In this document: piece by piece, positions 23,148-29,525 of the stretch
Layout: each line of letters starts with the position of its first letter
Numbering within the stretch: position 1 is the first letter of the stretch
From: a virus
Strand: one strand, 5' to 3'
IMG/VR virus record: IMGVR_UViG_3300035703_000203
Location: 1 to 38,463 of that record
Length of the DNA stretch: 38,463 nucleotides
Program-made: the position numbers and the translations under genes
Notes under the pieces: generated by a model
What the model was told of the DNA's origin: nothing
Seen by the model: the letters and a program-made list of their open reading frames with translations, nothing else
Database searches by the model: none

Positions 23148-23336
23148 ATGGATAAGCCGTCAAGCGATGTAACACAAAAATCACGGGGCCGCCCCTCAGA
23201 GGGCCAAGGCTCCATTGTGAACGTCCGCCTCGCGCCCGATCTCCGCGCCCGCGTCGATACCTGGGCCGCCGAAAACGACCCGCCCATCACCCGCTCCGAA
23301 GCCATCCGCCGTCTTGTCGAGAAGGGGCTGGGGTAG
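23148..23336 (+). CDS. Ribbon-helix-helix (CopG-like) regulator
   Basis: 62 residues from ATG 23148; ATG 23133 would add five residues and neither has a strong ribosome site. After a basic, flexible start (SRGRPSEGQ), SIVNVRLAPDLRARVDTWA gives the DNA-contacting strand and first helix, and ITRSEAIRRLVEKGL the second helix, a complete RHH fold. It is the only rightward gene within the leftward operon region. It is convergent with the integrase gene, stopping 2 bases from it. A local repressor of the 23107 operon or of itself is likely. Confidence 0.8.
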   Translation: MDKPSSDVTQKSRGRPSEGQGSIVNVRLAPDLRARVDTWAAENDPPITRSEAIRRLVEKGLG

Positions 23337-23340
23337 GGGG

Positions 23341-24408
23341 CTAATCCTTCTTCCTTCGCCTTGCGACGCGATCAACGACGGCCTGCTTTCCTTCGGTGGA
23401 CAGGTGGGCATAGCGACGGGTTGTCGCGGTGTCCCGGTGGCCTAGAACCTCGCCAATCTCCCCGAGCGTGGCGCCGTCCGCCAGCGCGTCTGATGCGAAC
23501 GAATGGCGAAGGTCATGCAGGCGGAAGTCCTTGAGCTTCGCCCGCTCCCTGACCAAATCCCAAACCAGAGACGGGTAGCTGTTGAGCCCGACCAGCCATC
23601 CCCCGCGCGGGGATATGGACTCGACCACCTCGCGGGCCTCCTGCGGAAAGACGATGATCTTGGGGCCTTCCTTGGCGGCGGTCTTGTGCTGGGTCAGGTA
23701 CAGGTGGCCGTCGCGGTACTGGCTGCGCTTGGCCCGTGCGATCTCAGAGAACCGCGCGCCGGTCAGGTAGAGGACGCGCAGCAGGGCCACGGCGTGGGGG
23801 TATTGAACTTCCGTCTCATCGAAGGCTTCCTCCAGCCGCTCGCGCTCGTCTGCCGTGAGGTAGCGTTTGCGCTGGGTCTCGGGGTATTTCTTGACTGCTT
23901 CGAACGGGTACTCCCCGAACTTCCAGATGGCAGAGACGAGAGCCTGGAGCCGGTTGAACGCGATAGGCCGGTCAGCCATCTTCCGCTTCAACGCCAGAAC
24001 GTCGGCCTTGCTGATCTCGGCGACGCGCCTTGTTCCCCACTCCGGCTTGATGGTGTTCTCGACGTGGCCCTTGTCGTGCCGAGCGGAGCGCTTGGCGGCG
24101 TGGTCCTTGATGTACCTGTCGCACAGGCTGGAAACCGTCTCAGAGGCCCGCAAGGCCGATCTTTCGCCCGATGGGTCCTTGCCCCGCGCAATCTCGCCGA
24201 TCCACTCCCGCGCGATCTCACGGGCCTGCGGGAGCGTCATGGCGGGGAAGTCGCCGATCTTCGGGCGGCGACGTTGGCCCGTCCCCCTTACCCGGTAGTA
24301 GAAGTAGAACGCCCGGCGACCGTCACGCACCCGGAACTCAAGGCCGGTGACTTCATCGTCCTTGAGGAGCGAGCCTTCGGGGGCGGTCTTGAGTTGGGTT
24401 AGGTTCAC
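23341..24408 (-). CDS. int: Tyrosine-recombinase integrase
   Basis: 355 residues from GTG 24408. Catalytic residues are in place: Arg219 (TGARFSEI), Lys242 (QHKTA), His298 and Arg301 (LHDLRHSFAS), His324 (LGHRD) and nucleophile Tyr333 (RRYAHL). The N-terminus (LLKDDEVTGLEFRVRDGRRAF) matches the arm-binding DUF4102-like start of P4/phage-type integrases, and a SAM-like core-binding domain follows at ~90-170. It catalyses insertion into and excision from the host chromosome. Its GTG overlaps the stop of methyltransferase-like gene B. Confidence 0.96.
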   Translation of the reverse strand: MNLTQLKTAPEGSLLKDDEVTGLEFRVRDGRRAFYFYYRVRGTGQRRRPKIGDFPAMTLPQAREIAREWIGEIARGKDPSGERSALRASETVSSLCDRYIKDHAAKRSARHDKGHVENTIKPEWGTRRVAEISKADVLALKRKMADRPIAFNRLQALVSAIWKFGEYPFEAVKKYPETQRKRYLTADERERLEEAFDETEVQYPHAVALLRVLYLTGARFSEIARAKRSQYRDGHLYLTQHKTAAKEGPKIIVFPQEAREVVESISPRGGWLVGLNSYPSLVWDLVRERAKLKDFRLHDLRHSFASDALADGATLGEIGEVLGHRDTATTRRYAHLSTEGKQAVVDRVARRRKKD

Positions 24409-25067
24409 GCTGCTTCCATGAGGGAGAGCAGCGGCGGCGTCCCATCATAAGGACGGCTCAATGCCCCCCACTGGTCCGCCATCGCCTCCGCGATCTCGGG
24501 GAAGAACCGGGCGCGCTCCTTAGCCGAACGTCCGTTGTGAAAGTACGCGTTGTACGGCTTGCCGGCCCGTGGCCCGCTCTTTCGGATGTAGGTTGCTTTC
24601 GGTGGCGCCGGAACGCGCAGGGTCGGCGCAAGCGTGGGCAACCCCTTAAGCCACAGGCATATCCGCTTGCGCTGCGGGTTTCCGAAATCGAACGGGTTGA
24701 TCTCCTGATCCTGGTGGCGAAACGCCTGCGACGGATATCCGCGCGGGTTTTCCAGAGCCACCATCGGGATCGGAGCGTTGTATAGCGCCATGAAGAGGGC
24801 AAAGGCGTCCTCTCGCTGCGCTGCGCGCCCCGGATCGTTCCAGTAGGCGGCGCCTGCATAGGTCAAATACGTGCAGGGCGGATGGCCGACCATCAAATCC
24901 CACCCGCCGCGATAAGCGACCTCCAGAGCGTCGCCCTGAATGTGCCGGCTCGGGTCTCCATCCGTCGGCAGGATGTCGCATGACCAAGCGTCATGACCCT
25001 TGGCCAAGAAGGCATCCCTCACTGTTGCACTGTATTCGCAGGCGATGAGAACGCGCTTGCGGGTCAT
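24405..25067 (-). CDS. C5-methyltransferase-like protein B
   Basis: 220 residues, paralog of the protein at 22239-22844. It has RVLIACEYSATVRDAFLAKG (motif I), GHPPCTYLTYAG (Pro-Cys at 64-65) and ALENPRGY (105-111, Glu-Asn). The C-terminal FFPEIAEAMADQW matches the paralog. A Gly/Arg/Lys-rich loop (TYIRKSGPRAGKPYNAYF) may contact DNA. It likewise lacks a full target-recognition domain. It sits immediately upstream of int in the same operon, so it would be expressed with integration functions. The substrate is unproven. Confidence 0.75.
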   Translation of the reverse strand: MTRKRVLIACEYSATVRDAFLAKGHDAWSCDILPTDGDPSRHIQGDALEVAYRGGWDLMVGHPPCTYLTYAGAAYWNDPGRAAQREDAFALFMALYNAPIPMVALENPRGYPSQAFRHQDQEINPFDFGNPQRKRICLWLKGLPTLAPTLRVPAPPKATYIRKSGPRAGKPYNAYFHNGRSAKERARFFPEIAEAMADQWGALSRPYDGTPPLLSLMEAA

Positions 25068-25297
25068 CGGCCGGGCTCTTCATGCGGTAGCATTTGGCGC
25101 CCGGTTGACCCGTCTCTCACATCGACCAAAAGGCACGATGAGATGTCGATGCTACGATTGCCCGTGACGACGATGTGGAACCTATCAGGCTTCATTTGAG
25201 AACCCCAACCCTTACTCGACTTTGGAAAGTGATTCGTGTTCACAAACCGGAACTCGACGATCTCTCCAGTCTCCACGTAAACAATTCGCTTAGGCAT
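25064..25297 (-). CDS. Hypothetical protein in integrase operon
   Basis: 77 residues from ATG 25297 (an in-frame GTG at 25321 is possible). Beta-type pattern: PKRIVYVETGEIVEFRFVN, then DRFHIVVTGNRSIDISSCLLV. The codon bias is weaker and the AT content higher than in neighbours. It is the first gene after the candidate promoter at 25479-25506. Its stop overlaps the next ATG. No recognised family. Confidence 0.6.
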   Translation of the reverse strand: MPKRIVYVETGEIVEFRFVNTNHFPKSSKGWGSQMKPDRFHIVVTGNRSIDISSCLLVDVRDGSTGRQMLPHEEPGR

Positions 25298-25311
25298 TTT
25301 CCGACGCGCTC

Positions 25312-25330
25312 CGGGTGTCACCGGGGCGCC
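25312..25330. repeat. Direct repeat CGGGTGTCAC-type, copy 1
   Basis: CGGGTGTCACCGGGGCGCC, matching 16 of 19 bases with 25513-25531. The pair brackets the int-operon promoter and may be regulator or arm-type integrase sites. Confidence 0.5.
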
Positions 25331-25478
25331 AGCATAGCCCCAGACCTACCGATATGCGGCGAGAAGAACGAACCCGGAAACGCCTTATGTCGCAACGCTT
25401 GCCGACCTGAACAAACCAAGGCCGAAAAGTCGCGGGCGTGACACGTGGTCACCGTTCTCAATCGCCGTATTCCGTTAT

Positions 25479-25506
25479 AGTGTAAGCCTTAGCGGGGAAC
25501 TGTCAA
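25479..25506 (-). promoter_or_regulatory. Candidate promoter of integrase operon
   Basis: On the minus strand, TTGACA (25501-25506) is followed after 16 bases by TACACT, a good sigma-70-type match. Transcription would run left into 25297, methyltransferase B and int. A GTCAC/GTGAC inverted repeat lies just upstream (25518-25531), and a GTGAC-N5-GTCAC palindrome lies just downstream (25438-25452). Confidence 0.5.
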
Positions 25507-25512
25507 ATGGTT

Positions 25513-25531
25513 CGGGTGTCACTGGGGTGAC
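25513..25531. repeat. Direct repeat CGGGTGTCAC-type, copy 2
   Basis: CGGGTGTCACTGGGGTGAC. It also contains the inverted repeat GTCAC-TGGG-GTGAC. See copy 1 at 25312. Confidence 0.5.
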
Positions 25532-25543
25532 GCAGGCCGGTTA

Positions 25544-25759
25544 TCAGGCCCCGATTGCCCCGGTGTTTTCGTGCATCGACGCGGCCTCCCAAGCCTCCAC
25601 GTCAGCGGTCGCATATCGGACGCGCGCCTGCTGAGAAGCGCCGAACTTGATGAAGCGTGGCCCCTTGCCGAGACACCGCCACATAGCCAGCGTCGCAACC
25701 GAACAACCCAGGCGCTCGCCCAGCTCTGCCGGTGTCATGTGCTTCAAGGCCCTGCTCAT
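25544..25759 (-). CDS. Excisionase-like HTH protein
   Basis: 71 residues from ATG 25759, with AAGGGG about 5 bases upstream; the longer frame to 25825 lacks this. MTPAELGERLGCSVATLAMWR is a MerR/AlpA-type winged helix-turn-helix (HTH_17). It is followed by KGPRFIKFG and VRYATADVEAWEA, the wing and the usual ending. Such proteins act as recombination directionality factors or AlpA-type activators of int. It sits directly upstream of the int-operon control region. Confidence 0.8.
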   Translation of the reverse strand: MSRALKHMTPAELGERLGCSVATLAMWRCLGKGPRFIKFGASQQARVRYATADVEAWEAASMHENTGAIGA

Positions 25760-25761
25760 CA

Positions 25762-26088
25762 CTACCCCTTGTCCTGGAGGGCTTGGCGGGCGGCGTCGCG
25801 TTCGCGGATAAGCTCCACGATCCATTCGTCACGCTGGCGCATGATTGGCTTCCAGTATTCTGCCACTCGATGCGCTTCCTCATCGCGTTCGGTCCGAAGT
25901 CGCCAGGTCTCGCTCTCTAGTTCCTCTATGCGTGAGGCTGCGGAACGAAGGTCGGCGGCGAACGCTAGGCGAGCGTCGATGATGTCCTGCCCCCACGGCG
26001 GCGGAAAGCCCGGCCCGCGCTCTTTCGGTGCGCCCAGTTCCTCCTTGACGGCCATTTCACGCAGTCTCTCAACCAGCGTCTTGGTCAT
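25762..26088 (-). CDS. Coiled-coil hypothetical protein
   Basis: 108 residues from ATG 26088, which overlaps the upstream stop and has AGGAAA about 7 bases before it. It has an N-terminal TKTLVERLREMAVKEEL segment, a Pro/Gly loop (GPGFPPPWGQD), and a long charged helix (SRIEELESETWRLRTERDEE onward) to the end, likely dimeric. Similar Ead/Ea22-region proteins are common in temperate phages. Function unknown. The upstream frame extension is disfavoured. Confidence 0.65.
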   Translation of the reverse strand: MTKTLVERLREMAVKEELGAPKERGPGFPPPWGQDIIDARLAFAADLRSAASRIEELESETWRLRTERDEEAHRVAEYWKPIMRQRDEWIVELIRERDAARQALQDKG

Positions 26089-26258
26089 TGGTCGGTTTCC
26101 TTGTTTGTCGGGGAGTCCGGCGCATGAACCGGGCACCCGCCCGTGATCCAGAACGGCCCGGCGCCTCGCCCGTGTCCGTTGTCGAGAACAGGGCAAGTGC
26201 AGCCGAGATCGAGCGCGGCGTCAGAGCCGGGGTTGGGCCGGGATGCCATCTGATCCAT
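26085..26258 (-). CDS. Small Cys-rich protein, 57 aa
   Basis: 57 residues. GGGGAGGG lies directly before ATG 26258. The core NPGSDAALDLGCTCPVLDNG is followed by GAGPFWITGGCPVH. Three Cys and two His suggest a metal-bound knuckle. This small protein type recurs in alphaproteobacterial phages and prophages, from memory. Both ends are coupled: it starts one base after the preceding TAG and ends in an ATGA overlap. Confidence 0.75.
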   Translation of the reverse strand: MDQMASRPNPGSDAALDLGCTCPVLDNGHGRGAGPFWITGGCPVHAPDSPTNKETDQ

Positions 26259-26639
26259 CTATCCCTCCCCAGAGGCTGAAAGCATGGCGCGGACGTAGTT
26301 CACGGCGGCGGCGATGAGGCGGGCGTTGGACATCGCCTCGTCGTCGCTTCGGTCCTTGTGAAAGAGGTGCTTGCCATCGGCGGCATACAGGTGAAGCCAT
26401 GGGGCATGATCCGGCTGCGTGCTTCCCCACTCGCCCTGTGTCGCCTTGGCTGAAAGCTCTGCCAGTTCAGCAGGAACCACTGAGGGGCGGGTGTTCCAGG
26501 CGGTGAGGGCTTGGCGAAGATGCGTTCGCCACCAGTACGCGCCGATCACCGCCGGAACGGTGTCGCCAAACCAGTGGCCGTCCAAGGGCTTCTCGCCAAG
26601 CAGAAACCCGACGACGTCTTCCAGCTTCTCTGTGCTCAT
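26259..26639 (-). CDS. Ead/Ea22-like early protein
   Basis: 126 residues. The N-terminal part (EKLEDVVGFLLGEKPLDGHW, then WWRTHLRQALTAWNTRP) is followed at ~58-75 by LAELSAKATQGEWG and, at the end, EAMSNARLIAAAVNYVRAML. The last two motifs are the ATPGEW...ANAxxIAAA theme of Ead/Ea22-like early proteins. The protein may be a fusion of two small early modules. Function unknown. The ATG overlaps the upstream stop. Confidence 0.65.
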   Translation of the reverse strand: MSTEKLEDVVGFLLGEKPLDGHWFGDTVPAVIGAYWWRTHLRQALTAWNTRPSVVPAELAELSAKATQGEWGSTQPDHAPWLHLYAADGKHLFHKDRSDDEAMSNARLIAAAVNYVRAMLSASGEG

Positions 26640-26911
26640 GGGGTGGGGTCCTTTTGAGGTGAGGAGGCGTCGATGCGGTCGCTGACTGAGACCGTAACCT
26701 TGACCGGAACGACCGTGTGCCGGGACAGGTCCATCTTCGGATTCTGTCGTTGGATGTGATTGATGTGGGCCTGCGCGTCAGGGCGGTGGTGGAAGGTTTC
26801 GAAGGTCCACAGGTCGCCGTGATGGTTCAGGATGCCGAACAGTTCGTCATACCGGTAAGGCTTGGCGCGACGCTTCGTGGGCGCACGCAAAGACGGCGCG
26901 TCATTACTCAT
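26636..26911 (-). CDS. Hypothetical basic protein
   Basis: 91 residues from ATG 26911 (a GTG lies one codon upstream). Basic start (APTKRRAKPYRYDELFG), then a compact middle (NHHGDLWTFETFHHRPDAQA) resembling a small alpha/beta domain, and a Val-rich strand near the end (VVPVKVTVSVSDRI). It overlaps the upstream gene by 8 bases. No family recognised. Confidence 0.6.
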   Translation of the reverse strand: MSNDAPSLRAPTKRRAKPYRYDELFGILNHHGDLWTFETFHHRPDAQAHINHIQRQNPKMDLSRHTVVPVKVTVSVSDRIDASSPQKDPTP

Positions 26912-27251
26912 CACCGCCTCCCGTATGAGAGAGAAGTTCGTTCTCGTGATCGTTGAGGGCCTGGATGATGTCGAAAAAGTCGACAGTGCCGTCAGGGTCG
27001 GCGTCTGGCATGAGGCCGCGCTCGGTCAGCCAATCGACCAGCAACGGTTCGATAGTCGGATGTTCGACCACCTCCACCTTCTCGGAGAGGGCGTTCAGGA
27101 TGGTGCGGATGTCGTCGAAGGAGATCGCGTCGCCGCCCTCGCCAAACTCTATCCTGTCGGCGTTGTAGCGCTCGGCCATTGCCAGCCCCGCCAGCAGCCT
27201 CTCTCTTGCTGCATCTACTTCGGTCATGTGGGTTCCTTGATCCTGGCTCAT
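26904..27251 (-). CDS. Hypothetical acidic protein
   Basis: 115 residues from ATG 27251; MTEVDAARERLLAGL at 27227 is an alternative start. It is acidic and helical (GDAISFDDIRTILNALSEKV; DFFDIIQALNDHENELLS). Its ATG overlaps the stop of a 19-codon frame (27248-27307). Function unknown. Confidence 0.65.
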   Translation of the reverse strand: MSQDQGTHMTEVDAARERLLAGLAMAERYNADRIEFGEGGDAISFDDIRTILNALSEKVEVVEHPTIEPLLVDWLTERGLMPDADPDGTVDFFDIIQALNDHENELLSHTGGGDE

Positions 27252-27307
27252 CCGAACAACTCCCCCTGCTGGCCTCTATCGGCCTCTGTGGCGCGGTGGA
27301 TGGTCAT
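27248..27307 (-). CDS. Candidate 19-aa peptide between DpdA-like gene and neighbour
   Basis: A 19-codon frame whose ATG overlaps the stop of the TGT-like gene and whose TGA overlaps the ATG of the next, so every base of the interval is translated in a coupled chain. It ends QQGELFG, which fits a sliding-clamp-binding peptide (Q-x-x-L-F). It could equally be a translational relay without a functional product. Confidence 0.4.
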   Translation of the reverse strand: MTIHRATEADRGQQGELFG

Positions 27308-28002
27308 GCGGCGGCCTCCTCGTAGAGATCGACCTGGACCGGGCGGCCAACCCAGCGCGGCGGGCATTGCGCGGCGTCCCAGCGGTCGGCCATCGCGCGG
27401 GCGGTGTTCTGCGGGCGGTTGTGGTTCCGGGCCACGTCGGTGCTGTCCACGCTCGCGAACGGCCACTCGCGCCCGGCAAGCTGCATCCCCCGCAGCATGT
27501 GGACGGTCGGCGTCCAGCGGTGACGCTTGACCAGCTCGTTCCAGACCTGATCCATCCGGGCCACCCACGCGGGCGCGAGGATGGTCGCGTATTCAGCAGT
27601 CGAGCCGATGCAGATGCGGGGCCACTCGTCGGCAAGGCGAAGCGCCCGCTCGACAGGTTCGTCCATGTGCCAGACCGGGGCGCCCTTGTGCCCGTGCGGC
27701 CAGTCCCGGATGAGGGCGTCCTGTTCCTGAGACCCCGCGTCGATCACGTCAGGGATGACGGCCCAGGTTGTCGGGTATTCAAGCCACTGTTCGGCCCATG
27801 CGTAGTAGGCTGGCCAGTCGGTCGGCTTGCCCACCTTCCAAGCGCTGAAGGCCCCGTTGTCCAGCATCACAGACTGCCCGATTTCGTGCATCTGGCGGAC
27901 CTGTTCGGGATGGGCATGGCTGACGCAGAAGCATCGCCCGGCGAGGCTGTAGAGCGCCGTCAGCGGCGTGATTGGCCCGCCGTGGTAGTGGATCATCCGC
28001 AT
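27304..28002 (-). CDS. TGT/DpdA-like transglycosylase-fold protein
   Basis: 232 residues. The pattern resembles tRNA-guanine transglycosylase relatives, including phage DpdA proteins that insert 7-deazaguanines into DNA. It has MLDNGAFSAWK (Asp48 to Phe52, matching the DSGGF active-site loop), AVIPDVID (84-88), HMDEP, ICIGSTAEY (strand and loop), and SVDSTDVARNHNRPQN (Asp186/Asp189 as nucleophile candidates). The usual zinc-binding cysteines are absent. At 232 residues it is much shorter than bacterial TGT. It directly follows the QueD-like gene, which supports a deazaguanine theme. The reaction is inferred. Confidence 0.65.
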   Translation of the reverse strand: MRMIHYHGGPITPLTALYSLAGRCFCVSHAHPEQVRQMHEIGQSVMLDNGAFSAWKVGKPTDWPAYYAWAEQWLEYPTTWAVIPDVIDAGSQEQDALIRDWPHGHKGAPVWHMDEPVERALRLADEWPRICIGSTAEYATILAPAWVARMDQVWNELVKRHRWTPTVHMLRGMQLAGREWPFASVDSTDVARNHNRPQNTARAMADRWDAAQCPPRWVGRPVQVDLYEEAAA

Positions 28003-28322
28003 CGCCCCACCTTCGCGTAAAGCCGTTCAACGGGCCGGCTGATCTGGACGCCTTCGCAGCCCATGACGTGCATGATCGCGGCGGCCAGAGCCTCGGAGCG
28101 GGACAGGTCGTCGGGAAGCGTGGTGTGGTCCCATGCGGTCAGCACGACGCGGAGCTTTTCTTGCAGCACCACGGCATCCCGCCCGTCCGCTTCGAACCAG
28201 CAGACAACCTCGTAGCTGTGGCCGTGCAGTTCCCGGCGCACTGGATCGCGGTGCGAGGCGCTGAAATACCAGCCGACGCCGATCATCGCCCTCTCTGCCG
28301 GGGTGTAGCGGGGGCTCGTCAT
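27993..28322 (-). CDS. QueD-like (6-carboxytetrahydropterin synthase family) protein
   Basis: 109 residues. WYFSASHR (His24) and ELHGHSYEVV (His33, His35) supply the three zinc-binding histidines of the QueD/PTPS family, and WDHTTLP (65-70) matches the catalytic Asp-His. Two expected catalytic residues are missing. The Cys usually 3 residues before LHGH is Arg here, with a shortened loop. The Glu of the C-terminal KET motif is replaced (ISRP). The fold seems kept but the chemistry may differ from queuosine-precursor synthesis. It overlaps both neighbours and pairs with the TGT-like gene. Confidence 0.75.
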   Translation of the reverse strand: MTSPRYTPAERAMIGVGWYFSASHRDPVRRELHGHSYEVVCWFEADGRDAVVLQEKLRVVLTAWDHTTLPDDLSRSEALAAAIMHVMGCEGVQISRPVERLYAKVGRCG

Positions 28323-28507
28323 GCGAACAGGTCCATTTGTGCTGGCGACGGAGCCGGGCGAACGTCAGCAAACAAGGCGCGACCTTCAGGGCTGTCCAAG
28401 TCGAAAGCGGCGTGGTCGTAGCAGACGAAATCCGTTGACCAGTGCCGGTGGCCCTCAGCCTTCGCCCGCTGGCAGGCGCGTTCGCAGCCTTCGCATTCTC
28501 GGCTCAC
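28319..28507 (-). CDS. Small Cys-rich protein with clamp-binding C-terminus
   Basis: 62 residues. CEGCERACQRA plus a later VCYDH give four Cys and nearby His, likely a zinc knuckle. The C-terminus reads AQMDLFA, a close match to the bacterial beta-clamp-binding pentapeptide (QLxLF type), at a flexible Pro-rich tail. This suggests it docks on the replicative sliding clamp. Overlaps the QueD-like gene start by ATGA. Confidence 0.7.
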   Translation of the reverse strand: MSRECEGCERACQRAKAEGHRHWSTDFVCYDHAAFDLDSPEGRALFADVRPAPSPAQMDLFA

Positions 28508-29013
28508 GCTGCTGCCTCCGTTTGCTTGGCGAGGGTGGCGGGCTCAACGCCAAGCATGTCAGCCAGGATCGTCAGAACGGCGTCCTTGCTCGCCTGAAAG
28601 TCGGCCCGACCCATCGCGCGCTCCGACTGGCTCTTGGCGGTCAAAACGACGACGGTTGATCCAGCGGTGCTGACCAACGCGTATTCGTCCATTGGCTTGA
28701 CGAAGGCGGCGATCCGCAGGGCCTCGGCGCGCGACGACGCCACTATGGTCCGCTCGTCCCGATACCCGGCGCGGATGAGGGCGTACTTCCGAAGGTGGTC
28801 GGGGGTCGGGAAGCTGTCGGCCATGTCCTCGGGGAGCGACTTCCACGCCTCATTCACGGCGGCGAAGAAGTGCCGGTGACTGGCGGGGGAACGATCCTCA
28901 TGCGGAACCAGCGAGTATTCCTCGCCGATCACATACTGGCGGTCGGCGAGCCGGGGGCGAAGCGGGACCATCTCCGTCCCGGTCCAGCGGAAAGGTTGCG
29001 GGGTGACGATCAT
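28504..29013 (-). CDS. Conserved phage protein in recombination cluster (DUF1367-like, tentative)
   Basis: 169 residues. The segment EDRSPASHRHFFAAVNEAWK followed by FPTPDHLRKYALIRAGY resembles the HRRFFALLN...FRKxxLIxAGY theme of DUF1367-type proteins. The second half is alpha/beta (SRAEALRIAAFVKPMDEYAL, VVVLTAKSQSERAM). Its position next to Gp157-like and annealing-type genes suggests work with recombination or replication intermediates. Both ends overlap neighbours. Confidence 0.65.
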   Translation of the reverse strand: MIVTPQPFRWTGTEMVPLRPRLADRQYVIGEEYSLVPHEDRSPASHRHFFAAVNEAWKSLPEDMADSFPTPDHLRKYALIRAGYRDERTIVASSRAEALRIAAFVKPMDEYALVSTAGSTVVVLTAKSQSERAMGRADFQASKDAVLTILADMLGVEPATLAKQTEAAA

Positions 29014-29525
29014 TTCACGCGCACCGCAAGCGAAGTCCCGCCGTTGGAAAGCGTCAGGCCGGGCACTTCCTCGCCTGCCAGCATCGCCTCCTTGATTGCG
29101 GCCTTGTCGGCTTCACAGGTCCAGCGGCGGAACTTCTCGGGGAGGGTTTCCGGGTCAAGGTCCGCCGGGTAGATGACGGACGGCGAGCCCTGCCGCATGG
29201 AAAGCGTCGCCTCGGGCCTCTCAATGCGCGTCAGGCCGGTTTCGTCCATGAACCGGGCCAAGGCCCCACGGGCGGACTTGACGGCCTCCTCGTAGCGTTT
29301 CTTGCGGGTTCCGTAGCTGCTGACCAGATCGCCAAGGATCGCCGCGTGCGACTGCTTTTCAGCCATCCACCGGAGAAGGCGGGAGACGGCTTCCATCGCG
29401 TCGGTCTCGCCTTCGATGGCGTCGGCGATCAGGTCTTCATCATCGGCGAACCCGCGCTCGCGAAGGGCGTCAGCAAGAGACTTGGCGGTGATGGTGTGGC
29501 GGTCCAGGTACGGGGCTGCGGTCAT
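29010..29525 (-). CDS. Siphovirus Gp157-like protein
   Basis: 171 residues. ATG 29525 has GGAGGG 6 bases upstream and overlaps the preceding stop. The layout is typical of Gp157 (PF05565): an N-terminal helix region, a coiled coil (YGTRKKRYEEAVKSARGALA), then TLSMRQGSPSVIYPADLDPE, LPEKFRR, and DKAAIKEAMLAGEEVPGLTL. Members lie in recombination or phage-resistance-related early clusters, often beside single-strand annealing proteins. Confidence 0.85.
   Translation of the reverse strand: MTAAPYLDRHTITAKSLADALRERGFADDEDLIADAIEGETDAMEAVSRLLRWMAEKQSHAAILGDLVSSYGTRKKRYEEAVKSARGALARFMDETGLTRIERPEATLSMRQGSPSVIYPADLDPETLPEKFRRWTCEADKAAIKEAMLAGEEVPGLTLSNGGTSLAVRVK

Larger units (their letters stand above)
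25298..25543. other. Regulatory interval between integrase operon and xis-like gene
   Basis: No gene found over about 245 bases. It holds a leftward promoter candidate, a palindrome GTGAC-N5-GTCAC (25438-25452), and two direct copies of a 19-base motif (25312-25330 and 25513-25531). The attachment site may lie here, but no tRNA fragment or core sequence can be identified. Confidence 0.55.

Noticed and set aside
23168-23196. Terminator-like sequence on the minus strand after integrase
   Set aside because: Stem is only four pairs (GGGG-CGG-CCCC), the T-run is offset by four bases, and it lies within the RHH coding sequence.
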